Part shown: positions 54,401 through 64,000 of the stretch, piece by piece | Layout of the letters: every line of letters begins with the position of its first letter | Numbering within the stretch: position 1 is the stretch's first letter | DNA from: Oenanthe sinensis | Taxonomy: Eukaryota > Streptophyta > Magnoliopsida > Apiales > Apiaceae | Reading direction: 5' to 3' | DNA length: 64,000 nt | Assembly: GCA_028671895.1 (NCBI GenBank) | Contig: JAPMAC010000231.1 | Location: 6,536,001 to 6,600,000 of the forward strand | Notes under the pieces: generated by a model | What the model was told of the DNA's origin: nothing | The model's input: only the letters and a program-made list of their open reading frames with translations | Database searches by the model: none | Made by a program: the position numbers and the translations under genes

Positions 54401-57400
54401 TTCATTCTTGACTCGTTCGAACTCGGAAACAACTTGTATCTTCATTCTTGACTCGTTTGAACTTGGAAAAAACTTGTTAAATCTTGTAGGAACATTATTG
54501 GCTCGTTTAAACATGAAAACAATTCATAACAATTTGAGACTTCATTCTTGACTCGTTCATACTCGAAAACAATTAGTAGCTTCATTCTTGACTAGTTCGA
54601 ACTCGGAAACAACTTGTCAACACTTGTAGGAACATTATTGGCTCGTTTAAACATCAAAACAATTCATAACAATTTGAGGCTTCATTCTTGACTAGTTCGA
54701 ACTCGGAAACAACTTGTAGCTTCATTATTGACTCGTTTGAACATGGAAACAACTTCTAAACACTTGTAGGAGCATTATTGGCTCGTTTAAACATCAAAAT
54801 AATTCTTAACAATTTAAGGCTTCATTCTTGACTCGTTCGAACTCGGAAACAACTTGTAACTTCATTCTGGACTCGTTTGAACTTGGAAAAAACTTGTCAA
54901 ATCTTGTAGGAACATTATTGGCTCGTTTAAACATGAAAACAATTCATAACAATTTGAGACTTCATTCTTGACTCGTTCAAACTCGAAAACAATTAGTAGC
55001 TTCATTCTTGTCTCGTTTGAACATGGAAACAACTTGTCAACACTTGTAGGAGCATTATTGGGTCGTTTAAACATCAAAACAATTCATACCAATTTGAGGC
55101 TTCATTCTTGACTAGTTCGAACTCGGAAACAACTTGTAGCTTCATTATTGACTCGTTTGAACATGGAAACAACTTCTAAACACTTGTAGGAGCATTATTG
55201 GCTCGTTTAAACATCAAAATAATTCTTAACAATTTAAGGCTTCATTCTTGACTCGTTCGAACTCGGAAACAACTTGCATCTTCATTCTGGACTCGTTTGA
55301 ACTTGGAAAAAACTTGTCAAATCTTGTAGGAACATTATTGGCTCGTTTAAACATGAAAACAATTCATAACAATTTGAGACTTCATTCTTGACTCGTTCAA
55401 ACTCAAAAACAATTAGTAGCTTCATTCTTGTCTCGTTTGAACATGGAAACAACTTGTCAACACTTGTAGGAGCATTATTGGGTCGTTTAAACATCAAAAC
55501 AATTTATAAAAATTTGAGGGTTCATTCTTAAATAGTTCGAACTCGGAAACAACTTGTAGCTTCATTATTGACTCGTTTAAACATGGAAACAACTTGTAGC
55601 TTCATTCTTGACTCGTTTGAACATGGAAACAACTTGTAAACTCTTGTAGGAACATTATTGGCTCGTTTAAACATGAAAACAATTCATAACAATTTGAGAC
55701 TTCATTCTTGACTCGTTCATACTCGAAAACAATTAGTAGCTTCATTCTTGACTAGTTCGAACTCGGAAACAACTTGTCAACACTTGTAGGAACATTATTG
55801 GCTCGTTTAAACATCAAAACAATTCATAACAATTTGAGGCTTCATTCTTGACTAGTTCGAACTCGGAAACAACTTGTAGCTTCATTATTGACTCGGTTGA
55901 ACATGGAAACAACTTCTAAACACTTGTAGGAGCATTATTGGCTCGTTTAAACATCAAAATAATTCTTAACAATTTAAGGCTTCATTCTTGACTCGTTCGA
56001 ACTCGGAAACAACTTGTATCTTCATTCTTGACTCGTTTGAACTTGGAAAAAACTTGTTAAATCTTGTAGGAACATTATTGGCTCGTTTAAACATGAAAAC
56101 AATTCATAACAATTTGAGACTTCATTCTTGACTCGTTCATACTCGAAAACAATTAGTAGCTTCATTCTTGACTAGTTCGAACTCGGAAACAACTTGTCAA
56201 CACTTGTAGGAACATTATTGGCTCGTTTAAACATCAAAACAATTCATAACAATTTGAGGCTTCATTCTTGACTAGTTCGAACTCGGAAACAACTTGTAGC
56301 TTCATTATTGACTCGTTTGAACATGGAAACAACTTCTAAACACTTGTAGGAGCATTATTGGCTCGTTTAAACATCAAAATAATTCTTAACAATTTAAGGC
56401 TTCATTCTTGACTCGTTCGAACTCGGAAACAACTTGTAACTTCATTCTGGACTCGTTTGAACTTGGAAAAAACTTGTCAAATCTTGTAGGAACATTATTG
56501 GCTCGTTTAAACATGAAAACAATTCATAACAATTTGAGACTTCATTCTTGACTCGTTCAAACTCGAAAACAATTAGTAGCTTCATTCTTGTCTCGTTTGA
56601 ACATGGAAACAACTTGTCAACACTTGTAGGAGCATTATTGGGTCGTTTAAACATCAAAACAATTCATACCAATTTGAGGCTTCATTCTTGACTAGTTCGA
56701 ACTCGGAAACAACTTGTAGCTTCATTATTGACTCGTTTGAACATGGAAACAACTTCTAAACACTTGTAGGAGCATTATTGGCTCGTTTAAACATCAAAAT
56801 AATTCTTAACAATTTAAGGCTTCATTCTTGACTCGTTCGAACTCGGAAACAACTTGCATCTTCATTCTTGACTCGTTTGAACTTGGAAAAAACATGTTAA
56901 ATCTTGTAGGAACATTATTGGCTCGTTTAAACATGAAAACAATTCATAACAATTTGAGACTTCATTCTTGACTCGTTCATACTCGAAAACAATTAGTAGC
57001 TTCATTCTTGACTAGTTCGAACTCGGAAACAACTTGTCAACACTTGTAGGAACACTATTGGCTCGTTTAAACATCAAAACAATTCATAACAATTTGAGGC
57101 TTCATTCTTGACTAGTTCGAACTCGGAAACAACTTGTAGCTTCATTATTGACTCGTTTGAACATGGAAACAACTTCTAAACACTTGTAGGAGCATTATTG
57201 GCTCGTTTAAACATCAAAATAATTCTTAACAATTTAAGGCTTCATTCTTGACTCGTTCGAACTCGGAAACAACTTGTAACTTCATTCTGGACTCGTTTGA
57301 ACTTGGAAAAAACTTGTCAAATCTTGTAGGAACATTATTGGCTCGTTTAAACATGAAAACAATTCATAACAATTTGAGGCTTCATTCTTGACTCGTTCGA

Positions 57401-58078
57401 ACTCGGAAACAACTTGTATCTTCATTCTTGACTCGTTTGAACTAGGAAAAAACTTGTTAAATCTTGTAGGAACATTATTGGCTCGTTTAAACATGAAAAC
57501 AATTCATAACAATTTGAGACTTCATTCTTGACTCGTTCATACTCGAAAATAATTAGTAGCTTCATTCTTGACTAGTTCGAACTCGGAAACAACTTGTCAA
57601 CACTTGTAGGAACATTATTGGCTCGTTTAAACATCAAAACAATTCATAACAATTTGAGGCTTCATTCTTGACTAGTTCGAACTCGGAAACAACTTGTAGC
57701 TTCATTATTGACTCGTTTGAACATGGAAACAACTTCTAAACACTTGTAGGAGCATTATTGGCTCGTTTAAACATCAAAATAATTCTTAACAATTTAAGGC
57801 TTCATTCTTGACTCGTTCGAACTCGGAAACAACTTGTAACTTCATTCTGGACTCGTTTGAACTTGGAAAAAACTTGTCAAATCTTGTAGGAACATTATTG
57901 GCTCGTTTAAACATGAAAACAATTCATAACAATTTGAGACTTCATTCTTGACTCGTTCAAACTCGAAAACAATTAGTAGCTTCATTCTTGTCTCGTTTGA
58001 ACATGGAAACAACTTGTCAACACTTGTAGGAGCATTATTGGGTCGTTTAAACATCAAAACAATTCATAAAAATTTGAG
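48499..58078. repeat. Reshuffled domain with blocks of 1,440 to 2,560 bp
   Basis: m1 starts at 48499, 50079, 51939, 54079 and 55519 give blocks of 1580, 1860, 2140, 1440 and 2560 bp. All monomers belong to known types, but their order varies and m3-chimeric m4-m5 runs are repeated. The m7 variant CAAACTCAAAAAC marks related blocks at about 49960, 51820 and 55400. Confidence 0.75.
50202..51560. repeat. Tandem duplication of a 560-bp four-monomer segment
   Basis: ACTCGAAAACAATTAG lies at 50281, 50841 and 51401, and the rare AACATTATTAGCTCG at about 50491 and 51051. A third AACATTATTAGCTCG at about 52351 comes from the 1,860-bp shifted copy. Limits are approximate. Confidence 0.75.
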
Positions 58079-61000
58079 GGTTCATTCTTAAATAGTTCGA
58101 ACTCGGAAACAACTTGTAACTTCATTATTGACTCGTTTGAACATGGAAACAACTTGTAGCTTCATTCTTGACTCGTTTGAACATGGAAACAACTTGTAAA
58201 CTCTTGTAGGAACATTATTGGCTCGTTTATACATCAAAACAATTCATAACAATTTGAGGCTTCATTTTCGACTCGTTCGAACTTGGAAACAACTTGATGC
58301 TTCATTTTTGACTCGTTTGAACATGGAAACAACTTGTAAACTCTTGTAGGAACATTATTGGCTCGTTTAAACATCAAAACAATTCATAACAATTTGAGGC
58401 TTAATTCTTGACTCGTTCGAACTCGGAAACAACTTGTATCTTCATTCTTGACTCGTTTGAACTTGGAAAAAACTTGTTAAATCTTGTAGGAACATTATTG
58501 GCTCGTTTAAACATGAAAACAATTCATAACAATTTGAGACTTCATTCTTGACTCGTTCATACTCGAAAACAATTAGTAGCTTCATTCTTGACTAGTTCGA
58601 ACTCGGAAACAACTTGTCAACACTTGTAGGAACATTATTGGCTCGTTTAAACATCAAAACAATTCATAACAATTTGAGGCTTCATTCTTGACTAGTTCGA
58701 ACTCGGAAACAACTTGTAGCTTCATTATTGACTCGTTTGAACATGGAAACAACTTCTAAACACTTGTAGGAGCATTATTGGCTCGTTTAAACATCAAAAT
58801 AATTCATAACAATTTAAGGCTTCATTCTTGACTCGTTCGAACTCGGAAACAACTTGTATCTTCATTCTGGACTCGTTTGAACTAGGAAAAAACTTGTCAA
58901 ATCTTGTAGGAACATTATTGGCTCGTTTAAACATGAAAACAATTCATAACAATTTGAGACTTCATTCTTGACTCGTTCATACTCGAACACAATTAGTAGC
59001 TTCATTCTTGTCTCGTTTGAACATGGAAACAACTTGTCAACACTTGTAGGAGCATTATTGGGTCGTTTAAACATCAAAACAATTTATAAAAATTTGAGGG
59101 TTCATTCTTAAATAGTTCGAACTCGGAAACAACTTGTAGCTTCATTATTGACTCGTTTAAACATGGAAACAACTTGTAGCTTCATTCTTGACTCGTTTGA
59201 ACATGGAAACAACTTGTAAACTCTTGTAGGAACATTATTGGTTCGTTTAAACATCAAAACAATTCATAACAATTTGAGGCTTCATTTTCGACTCGTTCGA
59301 ACTTGGAAACAACTTGTAGCTTCATTCTTGACTCGTTTGAACTTGGAAAAAACTTGTAAACTCTTGTAGGAACATTATTGGCTCGTTTAAACATCAAAAC
59401 AATTCATACCAATTTGAGGCTTCATTCTTGACTAGTTCGAACTCGGAAACAACTTGTAGCTTCATTATTGACTCGTTTGAACATGGAAACAACTTCTAAA
59501 CACTTGTAGGAGCATTATTGGCTCGTTTAAACATCAAAATAATTCTTAACAATTTAAGGCTTCATTCTTGACTCGTTCGAACTCGGAAACAACTTGTAAC
59601 TTCATTCTGGACTCGTTTGAACTTGGAAAAAACTTGTCAAATCTTGTAGGAACATTATTGGGTCGTTTAAACATGAAAACAATTCATAACAATTTGAGAC
59701 TTCATTCTTGACTCGTTCAAACTCGAAAACAATTAGTAGCTTCATTCTTGTCTCGTTTGAACATGGAAACAACTTGTCAACACTTGTAGGAGCATTATTG
59801 GGTCGTTTAAACATCAAAACAATTCATAAAAATTTGAGGGTTCATTCTTAAATAGTTCGAACTCGGAAACAACTTGTAACTTCATTATTGACTCGTTTGA
59901 ACATGGAAACAACTTGTAGCTTCATTCTTGACTCGTTTGAACATGGAAACAACTTGTAAACTCTTGTAGGAACATTATTGGCTCGTTTATACATCAAAAC
60001 AATTCATAACAATTTGAGGCTTCATTTTCGACTCGTTCGAACTTGGAAACAACTTGATGCTTCATTTTTGACTCGTTTGAACATGGAAACAACTTGTAAA
60101 CTCTTGTAGGAACATTATTGGCTCGTTTAAACATCAAAACAATTCATAACAATTTGAGGCTTAATTCTTGACTCGTTCGAACTCGGAAACAACTTGTATC
60201 TTCATTCTTGACTCGTTTGAACTTGGAAAAAACTTGTTAAATCTTGTAGGAACATTATTGGCTCGTTTAAACATGAAAACAATTCATAACAATTTGAGAC
60301 TTCATTCTTGACTCGTTCATACTCGAAAACAATTAGTAGCTTCATTCTTGACTAGTTCGAACTCGGAAACAACTTGTCAACACTTGTAGGAACATTATTG
60401 GCTCGTTTAAACATCAAAACAATTCATAACAATTTGAGGCTTCATTCTTGACTAGTTCGAACTCGGAAACAACTTGTAGCTTCATTATTGACTCGTTTGA
60501 ACATGGAAACAACTTCTAAACACTTGTAGGAGCATTATTGGCTCGTTTAAACATCAAAATAATTCATAACAATTTAAGGCTTCATTCTTGACTCGTTCGA
60601 ACTCGGAAACAACTTGTATCTTCATTCTGGACTCGTTTGAACTAGGAAAAAACTTGTCAAATCTTGTAGGAACATTATTGGCTCGTTTAAACATGAAAAC
60701 AATTCATAACAATTTGAGACTTCATTCTTGACTCGTTCATACTCGAACACAATTAGTAGCTATATTCTTGTCTCGTTTGAACATGGAAACAACTTGTCAA
60801 CACTTGTAGGAGCATTATTGGGTCGTTTAAACATCAAAAAAAATTTATAAAAATTTGAGGGTTCATTCTTAAATAGTTCGAACTCGGAAACAACTTGTAG
60901 CTTCATTATTGACTCGTTTAAACATGGAAACAACTTGTAGCTTCATTCTTGACTCGTTTGAACATGGAAACAACTTGTAAACTCTTGTAGGAACATTATT

Positions 61001-64000
61001 GGTTCGTTTAAACATCAAAACAATTCATAACAATTTGAGGCTTCATTTTCGACTCGTTCGAACTTGGAAACAACTTGTAGCTTCATTCTTGACTCGTTTG
61101 AACTTGGAAAAAACTTGTAAACTCTTGTAGGAACATTATTGGCTCGTTTAAACATCAAAACAATTCATACCAATTTGAGGCTTCATTCTTGACTAGTTCG
61201 AACTCGGAAACAACTTGTAGCTTCATTATTGACTCGTTTGAACATGGAAACAACTTCTAAACACTTGTAGGAGCATTATTGGCTCGTTTAAACATCAAAA
61301 TAATTCTTAACAATTTAAGGCTTCATTCTTGACTCGTTCGAACTCGGAAACAACTTGTAACTTCATTCTGGACTCGTTTGAACTTGGAAAAAACTTGTCA
61401 AATCTTGTAGGAACATTATTGGGTCGTTTAAACATGAAAACAATTCATAACAATTTGAGACTTCATTCTTGACTCGTTCAAACTCGAAAACAATTAGTAG
61501 CTTCATTCTTGTCTCGTTTGAACATGGAAACAACTTGTCAACACTTGTAGGAGCATTATTGGGTCGTTTAAACATCAAAACAATTCATAAAAATTTGAGG
61601 GTTCATTCTTAAATAGTTCGAACTCGGAAACAACTTGTAACTTCATTATTGACTCGTTTGAACATGGAAACAACTTGTAGCTTCATTCTTGACTCGTTTG
61701 AACATGGAAACAACTTGTAAACTCTTGTAGGAACATTATTGGCTCGTTTATACATCAAAACAATTCATAACAATTTGAGGCTTCATTTTCGACTCGTTCG
61801 AACTTGGAAACAACTTGATGCTTCATTTTTGACTCGTTTGAACATGGAAACAACTTGTAAACTCTTGTAGGAACATTATTGGCTCGTTTAAACATCAAAA
61901 CAATTCATAACAATTTGAGGCTTAATTCTTGACTCGTTCGAACTCGGAAACAACTTGTATCTTCATTCTTGACTCGTTTGAACTTGGAAAAAACTTGTTA
62001 AATCTTGTAGGAACATTATTGGCTCGTTTAAACATGAAAACAATTCATAACAATTTGAGACTTCATTCTTGACTCGTTCATACTCGAAAACAATTAGTAG
62101 CTTCATTCTTGACTAGTTCGAACTCGGAAACAACTTGTCAACACTTGTAGGAACATTATTGGCTCGTTTAAACATCAAAACAATTCATAACAATTTGAGG
62201 CTTCATTCTTGACTAGTTCGAACTCGGAAACAACTTGTAGCTTCATTATTGACTCGTTTGAACATGGAAACAACTTCTAAACACTTGTAGGAGCATTATT
62301 GGCTCGTTTAAACATCAAAATAATTCATAACAATTTAAGGCTTCATTCTTGACTCGTTCGAACTCGGAAACAACTTGTATCTTCATTCTCGACTCGTTTG
62401 AACTAGGAAAAAACTTGTCAAATCTTGTAGGAACATTATTGGCTCGTTTAAACATGAAAACAATTCATAACAATTTGAGACTTCATTCTTGACTCGTTCA
62501 TACTCGAAAACAATTAGTAGCTTCATTCTTGTCTCGTTTGAACATGGAAACAACTTGTCAACACTTGTAGGACCATTATTGGCTCGTTTAAACATCAAAA
62601 CAATTCATAACAATTTGAGGCTTCATTCTTGGCTAGTTCGAACTCGGAAACAACTTGTAGCTTCATTATTCACTCGTTTGAACATGGAAACAACTTCTAA
62701 ACACTTGTAGGAGCATTATTGGCTCGTTTAAACATCAAAATAATTCATAACAATTTAAGGCTTCATTCTTGACTCGTTCGAACTCGGAAACAACTTGCAT
62801 CTTCATTCTGGACTCGTTTGAACTTGGAAAAAACTTGTCAAATCTTGTAGGAACATTATTGGCTCGTTTAAACATGAAAACAATTCATAACAATTTGAGA
62901 CTTCATTCTTGACTCGTTCAAACTCGAAAACAATTAGTAGCTTCATTCTTGTCTCGTTTGAACATGGAAACAACTTGTCAACACTTGTAGGAGCATTATT
63001 GGGTCGTTTAAACATCAAAACAATTTATAAAAATTTGAGGGTTCATTCTTAAATAGTTCGAACTCGGAAACAACTTGTAGCTTCATTATTGACTCGTTTA
63101 AACATGAAAACAACTTGTAGCTTCATTCTTGACTCGTTTGAACATGGAAACAACTTGTAAACTCTTGTAGGAACATTATTGGCTCGTTTAAACATCAAAA
63201 CAATTCATAACAATTTGAGGCTTCATTTTCGACTCGTTCGAACTTGGAAACAACTTGTAGCTTCATTCTTGACTCGTTTGAACTTGGAAAAAACTTGTAA
63301 ACTCTTGTAGGAACATTATTGGCTCGTTTAAACATCAAAACAATTCATACCAATTTGAGGCTTCATTCTTGACTAGTTCGAACTCGGAAACAACTTGTAG
63401 CTTCATTATTGACTCGTTTGAACATGGAAACAACTTCTAAACACTTGTAGGAGCATTATTGGCTCGTTTAAACATCAAAATAATTCATAACAATTTAAGG
63501 CTTCATTCTTGACTCGTTCGAACTCGGAAACAACTTGCATCTTCATTCTGGACTCGTTTGAACTTGGAAAAAACTTGTCAAATCTTGTAGGAACATTATT
63601 GGCTCGTTTAAACATGAAAACAATTCATAACAATTTGAGACTTCATTCTTGACTCGTTCAAACTCGAAAACAATTAGTAGCTTCATTCTTGTCTCGTTTG
63701 AACATGGAAACAACTTGTCAACACTTGTAGGAGCATTATTGGGTCGTTTAAACATCAAAACAATTTATAAAAATTTGAGGGTTCATTCTTAAATAGTTCG
63801 AACTCGGAAACAACTTGTAGCTTCATTATTGACTCGTTTAAACATGGAAACAACTTGTAGCTTCATTCTTGACTCGTTTGAACATGGAAACAACTTGTAA
63901 ACTCTTGTAGGAACATTATTGGCTCGTTTAAACATCAAAACAATTCATAACAATTTGAGGCTTCATTTTCGACTCGTTCGAACTTGGAAACAACTTGTAG
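58079..64000. repeat. Right-end domain alternating 1,020- and 740-bp blocks
   Basis: m1 starts at 58079, 59099, 59839, 60860, 61600, 63040 and 63780 give 1020, 740, 1021, 740, 1440 and 740 bp, then a partial block. The pair 1020+740 forms a 1,760-bp HOR; the second copy has an A-tract lengthened by one base at 60837-60843. The third pair is expanded by 420 bp. The window ends inside the next block. Confidence 0.8.

Larger units (their letters stand above)
1..64000. repeat. Satellite DNA array, 140-bp monomer with higher-order repeats
   Basis: The entire window is a head-to-tail tandem array of a 140-bp AT-rich monomer. The same landmarks (CATTCTTGACTCGTT, CATGGAAACAACTTGTA, ATTGGCTCGTTTAAACAT) recur in the same order and orientation from first to last base. 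Periodicity is visible because identical rows return every 420 bases (three monomers). I saw no inverted segment, no unique sequence longer than a few bases and no transposon. The first base lies inside an A subunit and the last base just after another, so the array continues beyond both ends. In eukaryotes such arrays form centromeric, pericentromeric or subtelomeric heterochromatin; which one applies cannot be told from sequence alone. The family is not one I recognise. Confidence 0.98.

Noticed and set aside
7691..62710. Plus-strand 73-codon open frames beginning MTRSNSETT or MTRSYSKT
   Set aside because: They overlap the minus-strand frames in the same monomers and depend on the satellite sequence alone. 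Nothing suggests translation.
3134..63758. More than a hundred similar minus-strand open frames of 60-87 codons, mostly 71 codons beginning MMFKR
   Set aside because: They are the complement of m3/m4 and m6/m7 monomers. The 140-bp period is not a multiple of three, each frame runs through about one and a half monomers until the shift brings a stop, and mutations fall without regard to codon position. No start context, introns or domain supports a gene.
1..64000. CRISPR array
   Set aside because: The repeats are 40 or 140 bp with no unique spacers between them; all intervening DNA is itself repeated. No cas genes are present.
1..64000. Telomeric repeats, rRNA or tRNA genes within the array
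   Set aside because: No telomere-type short repeats, no tRNA-like arms with A and B boxes, and no rRNA-like stretch were seen. GTTCGAAC resembles the tRNA T-loop GTTCGAAT by chance, without the rest of the gene.

Overview
The whole 64 kb window is one uninterrupted satellite DNA array. I find no protein-coding gene, RNA gene, transposon or CRISPR array in it. The DNA is roughly 64% AT and every stretch reads as a head-to-tail copy of a 140-bp monomer, about 440-450 monomers in all. Array size, higher-order repeat (HOR) organisation and lack of genes point to a eukaryotic chromosome, most likely centromeric, pericentromeric or other heterochromatin. I do not recognise the family and cannot name the organism.

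The array is built in layers. A 40-bp ancestral element, centred on an 8-bp GTTYRAAC dyad, occurs three times per monomer (subunits A, B, C). B and C are each followed by a 10-bp segment that looks like a duplicate of the subunit tail, so 40+50+50 = 140. Monomers fall into at least seven recurrent types, called m1 to m7 here. m2-m3-m4 and m5-m6-m7 look like two versions of one 420-bp trimer. m1 carries an extra B subunit and is 180 bp. The basic HOR is m1 to m7, 1,020 bp. m1 starts at 51 places from 2771 to 63780, and the spacing between them gives a direct readout of expansion and contraction.

Layout: 1-2520 is a divergent domain without m1, with 100-bp and 130-bp units and many private substitutions. 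2521-2690 is a rearranged scar of 73-bp and 23-bp duplications. 2691-6211 is transitional. 6212-15818 holds three copies of a 2.8-3.6 kb HOR with copy-specific expansions. 15819-25378 holds four copies of a 2,320-bp 16-mer HOR, the last expanded. 25379-39118 is built of 1,020/1,300/1,440/1,580-bp blocks, including three consecutive 1,020-bp copies at 29139-32198. 39119-48498 is mostly 1,020 and 1,440 bp blocks carrying right-half variants. 48499-58078 is reshuffled (1,440-2,560 bp blocks). 58079-64000 alternates 740 and 1,020 bp blocks. Both window ends lie inside the array.

Nothing here acts as a gene. The pattern is the expected record of unequal crossing-over, slippage and gene conversion, oldest-looking at the left and most homogenised through the middle and right. 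The repeated 60-87 codon open frames are by-products of the satellite. All identities and counts were made by eye from the sequence, without alignment software.
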